This document shows positions 30,869 to 41,566 of a DNA stretch of 64,000 bases, piece after piece. This DNA is from Shewanella phaeophyticola (lineage in GTDB: Bacteria > Pseudomonadota > Gammaproteobacteria > Enterobacterales > Shewanellaceae): the NCBI RefSeq assembly GCF_025398315.1, contig NZ_JAODOQ010000001.1:124001-188000 (forward strand), read 5' to 3'. The translations under genes were made by a program, and so were the position numbers. The number at the start of each line of letters is the position of its first letter. Position 1 is the first letter of the stretch. The notes beneath the pieces were generated by a model. That model did not search any database. It was not told where the DNA came from and worked only from the letters and a program-made list of their open reading frames with translations.

Positions 30869-31599
30869 AAAGACAGCCCCTTATTTAACATCTCAAGTGT
30901 GGTTTCTTCGGTGTGTTGGTAAGTATCATGAGCAGCAGCTTTACCCAGTGCTATGTGGCTTGGTAATACTTTTATCACTGCTTGTTCTGTCACGCAGGCA
31001 TGTTCACACTTGCCACATCCCGTACATACATCTGGGTTGATAGTGGGTAAAAACATTGCATGGTGACCGCTTTTTTCATTACGTTGCAGTTCTAATGTGA
31101 TGGCTTTGTCAATTAATGGGCAAACCCGATAACAGACATCACAGCGTAAACCTCGATAATTAAGGCAATTTTTCTCATCAATGAGAACCGCAATCCCCAT
31201 TTTTGCGTCGTCGATGTTGTCTAACTTGTGTTCAAGCGAACCGCTAGGGCAAGCTTTAACACAAGGGATGTCATCGCACATTTCACATGGAATGCTACGC
31301 GCAGTAAAATAAGGTGTGCCAGTTGCCGCGCCGTCAAACCAGCGAGCCAGTTTAAGGGTGTCGTAGGGGCAAGCCTCTACGCACAAACCGCAGCGAACAC
31401 ACGCCGAGAGAAAATCGTCTTCTGCCAATGCACCTGGCGGGCGAATAGCAAATGGGTCAAGTTGACTAGATTGAGTGGCAACCGTTGTTAGCCCCAATCC
31501 GGCCATACCCATCACACAACTGGCTTTAGCCGTTGTGGCAAGAAACTGTCTGCGGTTTACACCGCTTACACTTGCTAATTTGCTATTTGTTTTGCTCAT
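30865..31599 (-). CDS. napG: Ferredoxin-type protein NapG
   Basis: A 244-residue periplasmic iron-sulfur protein. The N terminus NRRQFLATTAKASC is a Tat signal. Four [4Fe-4S] motifs follow: CVRCGLCVEACP, CEMCDDIPCVKACP, CLNYRGLRCDVCYRVCP and CTGCGKCEHAC. It relays electrons from NapH towards the nitrate reductase. Its stop overlaps the napH start, and napA ends 34 bases upstream. Confidence 0.95.
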   Translation of the reverse strand: MSKTNSKLASVSGVNRRQFLATTAKASCVMGMAGLGLTTVATQSSQLDPFAIRPPGALAEDDFLSACVRCGLCVEACPYDTLKLARWFDGAATGTPYFTARSIPCEMCDDIPCVKACPSGSLEHKLDNIDDAKMGIAVLIDEKNCLNYRGLRCDVCYRVCPLIDKAITLELQRNEKSGHHAMFLPTINPDVCTGCGKCEHACVTEQAVIKVLPSHIALGKAAAHDTYQHTEETTLEMLNKGLSL

Positions 31600-31633
31600 A
31601 ACATGACTTTCCGTTTATGCACTTAATTATTGA

Positions 31634-34119
31634 CTAAGCCTTCATCACTTTTACAGGACACTTCTTGAAGTCTGTCTCTTTTGACAGCGGGTCAGTTGCA
31701 TCGAGTATCAGTTTGTTGACTAATTGGCGCGCATCAAAGAACGGCATAAATACTACGCCTTGAGGTGGCTTGTTACGGCCTTTGGTTTCAACACGTGTTT
31801 TCACTTCACCGCGTGGAGAGGCAACAACAACTTCGTCACCACGTTTTAAACCACGTGATTTAGCATCTTCAGGGTGCATAAAGATTTGTGCATCAGAATA
31901 AGCGCGTTGAAGCTCAGGTACGCGGGCTGTCATTGAACCAGTGTGCCAATGTTCTAGTACACTACTCGTTGACATCCATAGGTCGAATTCTTTGTTTGGC
32001 TCTTCTGCGGCTGGCTCGTAAGGCAGGGCAAAAATAACCGCTCGACCATCTGGCTTGCCATAGAAGTTAAAGCCTTCGCCAGCCTTAACATAAGGATCGC
32101 TACCTTCAACAAAGCGGCGTAAAGTTTCTTTACCGTTAATGACAGGCCAGCGTTTACCACGGTTTTCATGGTAGTTGTCAAAGGCGTCTAAATCATGAGC
32201 GTGGCCGCGACCAAATTTAGCATATTCTTCGAATAGACCTTTTTGTAGGTAGAAACCGAAGTGCTCACTTTCGTCGTTGTATGCGCCTTTACATTGCTCA
32301 GCCGGATATTTGTTGACTTCACCGTTAGCAAACAATACGTCGTATAAGGTTTTATCAGCAACATCTGGTTGCTTGGCGATTAACTCTGCTGGCCATACTT
32401 CTGATACTTTAAAACGTTTTGAAAACTCAACCAGTTGCCATAAATCAGATTTAGCGCCTTCTGGTGGTTTAACTTGTTGATGCCACATATGAGTACGACG
32501 TTCAGCATTACCGTATGCACCCTCTTTTTCAACCCACATTGCGGTTGGTAAAATTAGGTCAGCAGCCATAGCACTGACTGTTGGGTATGGATCTGACACA
32601 ACAATAAAGTTTTCTGGGTTACGGAAACCAGGGTAAATCTCATCGTTAATATTTGGAGCCGGCTTGCATGTTGTTGGTACACATGGTCCAGTAACAATTT
32701 AATTTGCCATCTTTTAACATACGGCTTTGCAGCACGGCATGATAACCAGGCTTCGGTGGAATTGTGCCTGCAGGCAATTGCCAAAGTTTTTCGGTTATTT
32801 CACGATGCTTAGGGTTTTTTACGACCATGTCTGCTGGTAAGCGGTGAGCAAATGTACCGACTTCACGTGCAGTACCACAAGCTGATGGCTGACCTGTTAA
32901 CGAGAATGGACTATTGCCTGGGGTAGCAATTTTACCGGTTAATAAGTGGATGTTGTAAAGCATGTTATTTGCCCACACACCACGAGTATGCTGGTTAATA
33001 CCCATTGTCCATAAGCTCATCACTTTCTGCTTAGGGTCGGCATAAACTTTGGCTAGCGTAATAAGGTTTTCAACCGGAACACCACTCATTTCTGAGGCGT
33101 ATTCAACAGTATAAGTGCTCACAAACTTGGCATACTCTTCAAAACTAATTGGTTTAGAGCCACCGTTACCAGAGTTTTTGGCTTTCTTCTCTAATGGGTG
33201 TTCCGGACGTAAACCATAACCAATATCTGTTACACCAAGGGCAAAGTTAGTATGTTTGCTAACAAAGTCTTTGTTTACCGCATTGTTTTGAATAATGTAG
33301 TTAGCAATGAAGTTTAAAATCACAAGGTCAGTTTGTGGTTTAAAAATCATAGGGTTATCAGCAAGGTCGAAGCTGCGGTTTTCATAGGTTGATAACACAT
33401 GTACTTTAGCGTCTTTATGGCTTAAACGACGGTCAGTTAAGCGAGCCCATAAAATTGGGTGCATTTCTGCCATGTTAGCGCCCCAAAGCACAAAGTTGTC
33501 ACCGGCTTCAATATCGTCGTAACAACCCATTGGTTCATCAATACCAAAGGTACGCATAAACCCGCCTACCGCAGATGCCATACAGTGACGTGCATTAGGG
33601 TCGATGTTATTGGTTAAAAAGCCCGCTTTATGTAATTTTGATGCTGCGTAACCTTCCCAAACGGTCCATTGACCTGAACCGAACATACCTACTGACGTTG
33701 TGGCCTTTTTTGGCAATACTGGCTTTCCATTTATCAGCCATAGTGTCGAATGCGACATCCCAGCTGACAGGGGTAAAATCACCTTCTTTGTCGTATTTGC
33801 CATCTTTCATTCTAAGCAATGGCGTTGTTAGACGGTCTTTGCCGTACATGATTTTTGACAAGAAGTAGCCTTTAATACAATTTAGGCCTTTATTAACTGG
33901 GCTTTCTGGGTCGCCTTTGGTTGCGACAACTTTGCCATTTTTGGTACCAACTAATACGCTACAGCCGACACCACAAAAACGACATGGGGCTTTGTCCCAT
34001 GTGATGTCCGTTTTGCCTTCTGCGGCGTGAACCATATTAATTGGAATAGCGATACCCACAGCCGATGCTGCTGCGGCAGCGGCGTTGGCTTTTAAAAACT
34101 CGCGACGGCTTATGCTCAT
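31634..34119 (-). CDS. napA: Periplasmic nitrate reductase catalytic subunit NapA, frame broken at two sites
   Basis: Reconstructed length is 827 residues (E. coli NapA is 828). The Tat signal is [16 protein letters not shown]. The [4Fe-4S] site is [13 protein letters not shown]...GLNC and the molybdenum Cys lies in [10 protein letters not shown]. It reduces nitrate to nitrite in the periplasm with a bis-MGD molybdenum cofactor. I start at ATG 34119 behind GAGGA. Breaks: 33698-33705, where coding GGCCACAACG should give Gly-Pro-Thr ([15 protein letters not shown]), and 32653-32662, where GGCTCCAAAT should give QAGPNIND. Both conserved Gly-Pro pairs again. No napD precedes it. Confidence 0.9.
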
Positions 34120-34214
34120 GGTGTTCCTCACTCTTAGAATGTTGTTCTTGGTGCGTGATAGTCATTGGAGGTGACGTGATGAAATAAGTCTAGACCTTAC
34201 TATTTTTATGGGTA

Positions 34215-34230
34215 TACCTCTGAATGGGTA
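34215..34230. promoter_or_regulatory. NarP/NarL-type 7-2-7 binding site upstream of napA
   Basis: TACCTCT-GA-ATGGGTA matches the inverted heptamer pair (TACYYMT-N2-AKRRGTA) at all fourteen positions. It lies about 96 bp upstream of the napA start in an otherwise AT-rich region, implying nitrate/nitrite control by a NarQ/NarP-like system. A weaker FNR-like half match, GTGAT-N4-ATCTC, lies at 34268-34281. Confidence 0.75.
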
Positions 34231-34452
34231 TAGTGGTTAATAGTTGTTCAAGGTCACATTTTTTCGCGTGATGTAAATCTCACTTTAACAATTAGGGCAA
34301 TCTTGTTTTAGACATAGCTTGTAAAGCTTAGTGCGTATGGGGTGTGGGTTTTATCGACGATTGAAGAATTGCAGCAGGTTTAGGTTAAGGTTAATGGCAG
34401 CCCGATTTACGTTAATCGTAAAGATAAATCTCTTTATAGGTAGCTCTTATGG

Positions 34453-35592
34453 TTAACGATACCCCGTTAACTCCATATAACCTTGGCCTTGATGGCTACC
34501 TTGAATATTAATGGGTCCTTCCCAGTACGAGGTGGACACTAGCATGTCACTATTGGGGTTAACGGCTTGGGTGGTCAGGTCAATGGCTTCGCTGTTTATA
34601 CTAATACGCCAAGCAATGGGATGCTTACCAAGCGCGGTTTGTTGCCACTGTGTAGGCTGCATATCTATATCGCCTGGATTATCACGACTATTGATATTAC
34701 GGCCGCTACCGTCGGCATACATACGTCTAGCACTGTAGAAATGATCTTGCTCTGTGTCGCCCCGCAACCTAAAGGCCATTAAGGTTGAGTCGTCATTTAA
34801 CCTAAGAGAAAACCAGTCCCATCCTTGTTGCGCTTTAGTGAGAAATTGCGAACTCCACTCCCTATCTAACCAGGCTTTACCGCTGACTTTTTCGGTGACG
34901 CCATGGCGAGTTATCTCTCCTGTAACATCAATAAAGGGTTGGCTGTAATAATATGAGGCGACAGCTTGGTCAGCACTCTTACTGCTATAGCCTTTATCGC
35001 CTTGTAATTGAATAGGCTGTTGGCTACTGAGTTGCAGTTGATAATGAAACGCTGGGTTGTTGACCGTTAATGTCGCCGGAAACAGGCCATCAGATTGACT
35101 TTGCCATTGCCAGTTTTGCAGGTGGACGGTAAAGGGAGCTGGGCTGACACTGGCGAGTTTTGGATGTGCCCGTGACCATTTTTCAGCCGTAAGGTGCTCA
35201 TCTTTTGACGTGACAGCTGCATGAGCTATGTAAAGTTGATTGCTACTCCAGTCGTTTTCAGTTGTTGCCTGTTGTTCGGTTGGCGGCGTCATACCTATCC
35301 TAAATTAGATTCACTGTACGCCGACATCTTCGCCTTTGCTGGTGGTTAAATTTGCGGTTAAATACCACCATTCAATTTTGTAGTCATTGTGGGCTAAATG
35401 ATCGCGTGGAAATTGCAAGGTTTTACCTTGAACAACCTCACTGTAGCCAGCTGATGATTGTGCTGACATATTACTGATAGTTGTTGATTGTTCATGAGTC
35501 TCTGGCGCAGGAGAGCAGGCAGATAACAAAGCACCAAAGGCCATTGTGACTAAGCTGATACTGAACACTTTTTTGCCTGTAGCAGAGATCAT
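34453..35592 (-). CDS. AttH-like lipoprotein (lipocalin/CrtC-fold family) with two in-frame stops
   Basis: Reconstructed length is 379 residues. The N terminus MISATGKKVFSISLVTMAFGA leads to lipobox LLSAC, so a lipoprotein. Family landmarks are HNDYKIEWWYLTANL and, further on, YYSQPFIDVTGEI, SGKAWLDREW and WFSLRLND, as in the AttH/carotenoid hydratase-like fold. Two stops (TGA and TAA, about 35304-35316) sit in the same frame just after GEDVGVQ; a corrected QW-x-LFR would bridge them, and the length is already a multiple of three. The ATG overlaps the permease stop (ATGA), so it is translationally coupled to the ABC transporter. Confidence 0.75.
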
Positions 35593-38141
35593 AATGCTTC
35601 CTGTTGTAAACTGGATATTAAGGGTTTTCGGGTTTGCCAATATAAAGGTAAGCTCACCGCCAGTAAGCAACTGATGATCGCGATAACAACAACCTGACCA
35701 TAAGCAGCCCAATCCCAAATCATCGCAATACTCCAACCAAAGGCTTGTAAGGTCACTTTATGGATCAACAAATAACCTAGCAATGCGCCCATTGGTAATG
35801 CCACGAGGCAGGTTAACAATACAATAAATAACATTTGCACAACGACCATTAAACGTAATTGATTGCGACTCACGCCGAGAGCATATAAGCGCGCCAAAGG
35901 CGCTTGCCTCGCCTGGGTGAGCATCACGCAGGCGCTGAATAAACCTATAGCGGCAACTAATAAAGTTAAGCTGTTGAGCACGACAGTAATTGAGAAAGTT
36001 TTATTAAATATGGTAATGGCTTCGGTTTTAATCCGTTGTTGACTGTACATGTACGCCGATGACAAGTTGAGCTGCTGACTAATGCTATTTTGTAATGTGC
36101 TTAGCTCACCTTGATAAGTGACAGCCAAACTGAAAGGTTTTGTCGGCAAAGGAGATTGTCGCCATAATGACTGGCTAATAAGGACTTCGCCTTTAGGATT
36201 GCCATAATCATAATAAATTGCACCAACGGTTAATGTATGTTGTTGCAGTTGTGATAATTGTACTTTATCGCCAATGTTGAGCTGATATTTTATCGACAAT
36301 GGCTCACTGATCATAATGCTGTGACCTGCAGTAAATGCTGGCCAAAAATTATCCGCGGTTATCTTAAATACCGTTGTGTCAGTTAACGATAAATGGTCGC
36401 GACTGACAAGGTTAATAGGCACTTGAGTTTGCGGTGTTTCAGTCCGGCTGAGGCTGCTATCTACGGTCCATTGCTCATAAATAGCCTCCACTTTAGGATC
36501 GTTAGCCAACAGTATAATCAACGCCTCCATTTGATTCGGGTTTGGCCTAATATATAAATCAGCATGCAAACGTGCATCGAGCCATTTTTTTAAGGTGATT
36601 TCAAAACTACCAACCAAAGTGTTCATTGCAATATTGGCGCACAATGCCAGTAAAATGGCCATCATGGCGAGCGCAAGCGGGGCAATAATCTCTTTGGTTT
36701 CAGCAACCACGTATTGCCACAATCCTTTGGGCATGGCTGCACTGAGTCGATTTACCACCCAATGTAGGCATTGTGGCAATAATAATGGGATGGCGACGAC
36801 TAACGCGCCTAATAACACTAAGCTATGGCGATATTGTTCGGTAAAGGCGAAAGCGACGCTGCACAGTAATAACAATATCACCGCGATAATAAACTGGCGT
36901 CGATGAATGATATTAAATTGTTTATTTTGCGGCTGTTTTTGTGCCCCTTGTGCAAGTGGGGTATTGACCAAGCTAAGCAACATTGGGATGCAGGCGGCAA
37001 AGGCGGCAGACAATGTCAGGGCAAGTGCTTGCGCAAACCATTGCCATTGCCAGTTACCCGGTAACAGTTTAGCGCCATACAACTGCTCTAGTGTAAGGGC
37101 AACCATGGGCTGTAACCATTGCGACAACTGTAAGCCAACAATAAAACCTAACACACAACCTATAAACACTAAGCAGATGATCTCAAGGCTTAAGGCAAGC
37201 ATCACTGTGCGACGATCAACCCCTTGTTGCATAATTTGCACTAACAGTTTTTGGCGTTTCATTAAGCTATAACGCACACCGTTGTAGGCAATAAATAAGC
37301 CTACAACAAACGCCAACATGCTCATGGCATCCAGGTTTAAATGAAAACTGGCCGTTAACGCGCTAAGAGACTCACCCTCACTACTTTTGGTGGTAAAGCG
37401 TAATTGGCTGGTGTCTACGCCTGCTTGAGTTAAGGTGTATGTGAGGCGAGTGATAAGCTCGCTGTCGGTTTCAGCTTTACTGGCGTTGAATACCGCAATG
37501 TAGCTCAACTTGCCTTGCATGTTAAGCAGTGGCTGCGCTAACGAAATATCGGCGAGTAGGGCAGAGCCTAATCCCCATTGCTCATCAATGGTCACTATGT
37601 CTAGCGGGATATTATTTAAGGTGATAGTTTGCGATTGATTGGTCACCTTATTAATACGCTCCTGCTGACTTGCAGACATCAATACTTTGGGTTGGCCAGC
37701 GAGCAATTCGGCCAGTGGGATATTGACCGAAGCCACTGATGAGCTTGCTTGCTCATCCTGGGTTAACCCTGTGCTTATCGCGGCAATAATATCGCTGCTA
37801 TTGACTCGCCATAAGCGCCCTTGATCATCAGTCGCCACGCCTTCAATACTCGCTATTGCGTCAAAACCAGCATTGGCTAGCGTAAAATAAATGGCTTCGT
37901 TGATAGTGTCTTGTGTGAGGTGACTAATGGATACCCTGGCTTGCTTGCTAAGCAGCTCCGACACATTGCCATAGCTTTGTTTGGCGTTGGCATTCGTGGC
38001 ATACACACCAATCAGTAAAGTCACGGCCAGCATAATTCCGAGTAAAATGGCACTGGCTTGTAAAGGTGCATGGCGATAATGGCTGGCAAACAAGCGCAAA
38101 CACAGTAGTAAGCGGCGAGCGGCGAATGCGTCTGTTTTCAT
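35589..38141 (-). CDS. FtsX-like ABC transporter permease (two FtsX domains)
   Basis: An 850-residue membrane protein. It has an N-terminal membrane helix (ASAILLGIMLAVTLLIGVY), a long periplasmic domain, membrane helices near 280-400 and 450-550, a second periplasmic domain and three final helices. This is the duplicated MacB/FtsX layout of LolCE-like permeases. I start at MKTDAFAARRLLL (38141), five bases after the ATPase stop; a longer reading overlaps the ATPase. With the ATPase and the AttH-like lipoprotein it resembles an attEFGH-type exporter set. Cargo unknown. Confidence 0.8.
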   Translation of the reverse strand: MKTDAFAARRLLLCLRLFASHYRHAPLQASAILLGIMLAVTLLIGVYATNANAKQSYGNVSELLSKQARVSISHLTQDTINEAIYFTLANAGFDAIASIEGVATDDQGRLWRVNSSDIIAAISTGLTQDEQASSSVASVNIPLAELLAGQPKVLMSASQQERINKVTNQSQTITLNNIPLDIVTIDEQWGLGSALLADISLAQPLLNMQGKLSYIAVFNASKAETDSELITRLTYTLTQAGVDTSQLRFTTKSSEGESLSALTASFHLNLDAMSMLAFVVGLFIAYNGVRYSLMKRQKLLVQIMQQGVDRRTVMLALSLEIICLVFIGCVLGFIVGLQLSQWLQPMVALTLEQLYGAKLLPGNWQWQWFAQALALTLSAAFAACIPMLLSLVNTPLAQGAQKQPQNKQFNIIHRRQFIIAVILLLLCSVAFAFTEQYRHSLVLLGALVVAIPLLLPQCLHWVVNRLSAAMPKGLWQYVVAETKEIIAPLALAMMAILLALCANIAMNTLVGSFEITLKKWLDARLHADLYIRPNPNQMEALIILLANDPKVEAIYEQWTVDSSLSRTETPQTQVPINLVSRDHLSLTDTTVFKITADNFWPAFTAGHSIMISEPLSIKYQLNIGDKVQLSQLQQHTLTVGAIYYDYGNPKGEVLISQSLWRQSPLPTKPFSLAVTYQGELSTLQNSISQQLNLSSAYMYSQQRIKTEAITIFNKTFSITVVLNSLTLLVAAIGLFSACVMLTQARQAPLARLYALGVSRNQLRLMVVVQMLFIVLLTCLVALPMGALLGYLLIHKVTLQAFGWSIAMIWDWAAYGQVVVIAIISCLLAVSLPLYWQTRKPLISSLQQEAL

Positions 38142-38145
38142 TGGC

Positions 38146-38850
38146 TTACCCTTGCAGCTGGCTATCGGCAGGGTTGACGACAATTTGTTGGTTTTCAACG
38201 TGCCAGCGATGTTGCATAAACTGTGCACACTCTTCGCTGTGAGTCACCATCAAAATACAACAATTGGCTTGTTTAGCTAAGTCGGTGAGCAATTGCATCA
38301 CTTGCAGCCCGGCGTGCTGGTCAAGGTTACCTGTGGGTTCGTCGGCCAAAATTAATTGCGGCTTGTGTGCTAAGGCGCGTGCAATGGCAACTCGCTGTTG
38401 CTGTCCGCCAGAAAGATTTTCAACACTGCGATCAAGTAGTGGTGTCAGTCCGAGTTGGTGGCATAATTCGTCACACCAGGGGCTCCAGCTCAATTGATTG
38501 AGAGCCAATGAAAATTGAATATTGTCGCGGACATTAAGGGGCGTCAGTAAGTTAAACTGCTGAAATATCACTCCAAGTGATTGGCGGCGATATTGGCTCC
38601 AGTGTTTGTCTTGCCACTGAGTCACCGAATGCAGCGTGTCACCTTGGCGGATTAACATGTCGCCACTGTCGATAGTTTCAAAGCCGCCAATAATGTTCAG
38701 TAAGGTGCTTTTGCCGCTGCCACTAGGACCCGTTAACGCAATGGTTTGCCCTTGGTGCAGTGTGAGGCTGACTTGCTGCAGTACACAATGGAATGACTCA
38801 CCATCTCGAAATCCTTTGTTGATGCTGTCTAAGGTGACAATGCTGGTCAT
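38146..38850 (-). CDS. ABC transporter ATP-binding protein (LolD/MacB type)
   Basis: A 234-residue ATPase. Walker A is GPSGSGKST (about 40), Q-loop ...[12 protein letters not shown], signature LSGGQQQR, Walker [13 protein letters not shown] and H-loop MVTHS. Together they match the LolD/MacB group that powers periplasm-facing FtsX-type permeases. First gene of the three-gene cluster with permease and AttH-like lipoprotein. Confidence 0.92.
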   Translation of the reverse strand: MTSIVTLDSINKGFRDGESFHCVLQQVSLTLHQGQTIALTGPSGSGKSTLLNIIGGFETIDSGDMLIRQGDTLHSVTQWQDKHWSQYRRQSLGVIFQQFNLLTPLNVRDNIQFSLALNQLSWSPWCDELCHQLGLTPLLDRSVENLSGGQQQRVAIARALAHKPQLILADEPTGNLDQHAGLQVMQLLTDLAKQANCCILMVTHSEECAQFMQHRWHVENQQIVVNPADSQLQG

Positions 38851-38959
38851 AGTCGCTCCATAACGAATGTGGTTACCGCTCCATTAATGCAGTCATATAA
38901 AACCGCTTAATGTCATCATAATAACAACAATATACGTCATATAAAGCGCAAATGTTCAA

Positions 38960-38990
38960 AAATAAAAAAGCGAACCTAAGGCTCGCTTTA
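38960..38990 (-). terminator. Terminator downstream of ygfZ
   Basis: On the minus strand AAAGCGAGCC / GGTTCGCTTT pairs and is followed by a T-rich tail, about 20 bases past the ygfZ stop. Confidence 0.85.
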
Positions 38991-39012
38991 ATAGATTAAC
39001 ATGCTGATTTAA

Positions 39013-39974
39013 TTAAGCATCGACTAATGAATATGGCAGCTCAATAATGCTTAATTGTGAGCATTCATCGTCTGCAATCCGCAGCTTTGCAGTGTTTTCG
39101 GTATCGTTAGCTAATACAGCGGTCAGCAAAACATTTTCACCTTGTTGTACGCACTCAATAATATTACCGCCACGACGGAAACCATCTTCTAAGGCGATTT
39201 CTAATTGGGTTTCGGTGTTAATGGCTGTGTTGGTAGTGCCAGACAAAATATACAGTGCACGTTTGTTACCTCCACGGTATTTCATTCTGGCAATGGTTTC
39301 CTGACCATATAACAGCCTTTATTGAAGCTGATCCCATCAATGGCTTGTAGGTTACACATTTGTGCAACGTATTGGCCTGAGTGGCTTGCGTCAATATTAG
39401 GGTAGCCCGCTTTGATTTCTAATGCTTGCCATGCCTTAGCGTCAACCAGTGTTTGTTGTGAGGCACTGATTAATGCCGCGGCTTTATCATGAGCAATGAT
39501 GACAATAAAACGCTCACCATCGCGCAATACCGCACCACCATCAACCAAGGTTAACGCTGCTGATACATCACCAAATTGTTGGGTGATAAATGCTTGCGCC
39601 TCATTGCCCGCTACGCCAATAATTTGATATTGGCTACTGACATCGCTGAGCTCTGCTTTGCTAAATACCGCGTATTTTTTTAGTTGCGGTAAATCAAGCT
39701 CAAGGGTTGATGTTGGCATAAGCATAAACAAGCTGTCTGCAATGGCAAATGTACGGAAGCTGGCTAGCATTTTTCCTTTAGGATCGCAGTGAGCGCCCCA
39801 TTTCCATTGGTCTGCCGTTAATGAGATAATATCGGTGGTGACTTGGCCATGGATAAAGCTGCGACCTTGTTCACCGGTTACTTCGATTAACCCCATATGA
39901 GATAAGCTCGATAACATTAATGCTGGAGATGTGCTGATGAAGTCCCAATCTGGTTGGTTTGCTGAAATGGTCAT
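39013..39974 (-). CDS. ygfZ: tRNA-modifying / Fe-S cluster repair protein YgfZ, frame broken once
   Basis: Reconstructed length is 320 residues. It is a folate-dependent GcvT-like protein that supports Fe-S enzymes such as MiaB. The N terminus is MTISANQPDWDFI (ATG 39974). Family blocks GQVTTDI and HCDPKGKMLASFR are followed by the signature KGCY-x-GQET-x-ARMKYRG. The frame breaks inside that signature (39300-39306): the coding strand reads TATATGGTCAGG where one more base (TAT ATG GGC CAG) gives GCYMGQETIARMKYRGGNKR. The C-terminal part then reads to a stop at 39013. It is the only gene between serA and the ABC cluster. Confidence 0.88.
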
Positions 39975-40064
39975 AACGATCCTTAACGAAAGAATAAGAC
40001 GATATGGTTTGAAGTGTAACGGATTAACACAATACTCAATAGAGGGTTGAGGTTTAAAGGCAAT

Positions 40065-40097
40065 AAAAAAGCTACCTTGCGCACAAGATAGCTTTTT
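40065..40097 (-). terminator. Terminator downstream of serA
   Basis: On the minus strand an AAGCTATCTTGTG / CGCAAGGTAGCTT stem is followed by T's, lying between serA and ygfZ. Confidence 0.88.
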
Positions 40098-40134
40098 GAA
40101 CAACTTAATTAACCCCAGTTAATTTGTTGTTAGT

Positions 40135-41364
40135 TTAAAACAATACTCGAGCACGAATGGTGCCTTCAATTGACTTAAGTTCAACTAACGCTTCTTCTGC
40201 TTGATCTGAGTCGACTTCCATTACCACGTAACCGATTTCAGCAGTGGTTTGTAAGTACTGAGCGGCAATGTTAATGCCTTTTTCAGAAAACGCTTGGTTG
40301 ATTTTAATCAACACACCAGGACGATTTTGGTGAATGTGTAATAAGCGTGAGGTGCCACGGTGCTGTGCAAGAGACACTTCAGGGAAGTTAACCGCAGACA
40401 AGGTTGAACCGTTATCTGAGTATTTAACTAACTTACCAGCTACTTCAATACCAATGTTTTCCTGAGCTTCTGCAGTACTACCACCAATGTGTGGCGTAAG
40501 CAGCACATTGTCTAAACCCCGTAATGGCGTGATAAATTCATCGTCATTTGATTTAGGTTCAACCGGGAATACGTCAATAGCTGCACCGGCTAAATGTTCT
40601 GAGTTTAATGCACTTGCGAGGTCTTCAATATCAACGACGGTTCCGCGTGAAGCATTAATAAAGAAACTGCCCTGGCGCATTTTGGCAAATTCAGCTTTAG
40701 CAAACATATCTTTAGTTTGTGGCGTTTCAGGTACGTGAAGACTTACAACATCTGCTTGAGCGAGTAAATCGTCCATTGAATGAATTTGCGAAGCATTACC
40801 CAGTGGTAACTTGTCTTCGATATCAAAGAAAATCACTCTCATGCCTAAGGTTTCAGCCAAAATACCTAGCTGAGTGCCAATATGGCCATAACCAATCACA
40901 CCTAAGGTTTTACCACGAACTTCAACACTGCCACTGGCGCTTTTTAACCAGCCGCCACGGTGCGAAATAGCATTACGTTGTGGAATGCCGCGCATCAACA
41001 TAATGATTTCGCCAATCACTAATTCTGCAACACTACGCGTGTTAGAAAACGGTGCGTTGAAAACTGGGATACCCAACTTTTCAGCGGTTGATAAATCAAC
41101 TTGATTAGTGCCGATACAAAAACAACCAATCGCGACGAGTTTTTCAGCGTGGTGTAATACTTCTGCAGTCAGCTGAGTACGGGAACGTAACCCAACAAAG
41201 TGAGCATCTTTAATCGAAGCAAGTAGTGCCTCTTCGCCTAACGAGGCTTTGTGATATTCAATATTGGTGTAACCTGCACGTTCTAGTACATCAACCGCAG
41301 TTTGGTGTACGCCCTCCAACAGCAGGATTTTAATTTTATCCTTGTCAAGCGAGTGTTTCGCCAT
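40135..41364 (-). CDS. serA: D-3-phosphoglycerate dehydrogenase
   Basis: A 409-residue enzyme, first step of serine synthesis (3-phosphoglycerate to 3-phosphohydroxypyruvate, NAD). Substrate domain: LRSRTQLTAEVL. NAD site: GKTLGVIGYGHIGTQLGILAE (about 155). Catalytic residues: Arg in INASRGTVVD, Glu in DVFPVEP and His in TPHIGGSTAEAQ. The C-terminal ACT domain (NRPGVLIKINQAF...) provides serine feedback. Length matches E. coli SerA (410). Monocistronic with its own terminator. Confidence 0.96.
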   Translation of the reverse strand: MAKHSLDKDKIKILLLEGVHQTAVDVLERAGYTNIEYHKASLGEEALLASIKDAHFVGLRSRTQLTAEVLHHAEKLVAIGCFCIGTNQVDLSTAEKLGIPVFNAPFSNTRSVAELVIGEIIMLMRGIPQRNAISHRGGWLKSASGSVEVRGKTLGVIGYGHIGTQLGILAETLGMRVIFFDIEDKLPLGNASQIHSMDDLLAQADVVSLHVPETPQTKDMFAKAEFAKMRQGSFFINASRGTVVDIEDLASALNSEHLAGAAIDVFPVEPKSNDDEFITPLRGLDNVLLTPHIGGSTAEAQENIGIEVAGKLVKYSDNGSTLSAVNFPEVSLAQHRGTSRLLHIHQNRPGVLIKINQAFSEKGINIAAQYLQTTAEIGYVVMEVDSDQAEEALVELKSIEGTIRARVLF

Positions 41365-41566
41365 GATATGGGTACCCTCTTATCATTCAATGGTGCTTAT
41401 GCTTAATGCATACACGATTAGTGTTAATGCATATACTGATAGTTATGATATAAATGCGGACTTCCGACGCAATGCCAAAGTAGCACTTTTTTTAGAGCTT
41501 GTGGAGGGCTAGATGGCTAAAGTAATATTTTAAATTAAGAACAATATCGTAGATGAGGAATTTAGG

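Noticed and set aside
31634..34119. napA, napH, phoA and others as true pseudogenes
   Set aside because: Every segment keeps full family conservation and active-site residues, neighbours stay coupled by ATGA overlaps, and the lesions share one sequence context.
34120..34260. Short frame [18 protein letters not shown]... upstream of napA as a possible napD
   Set aside because: It overlaps napA in another frame and has none of the NapD pattern; upstream frames are closed by stops.
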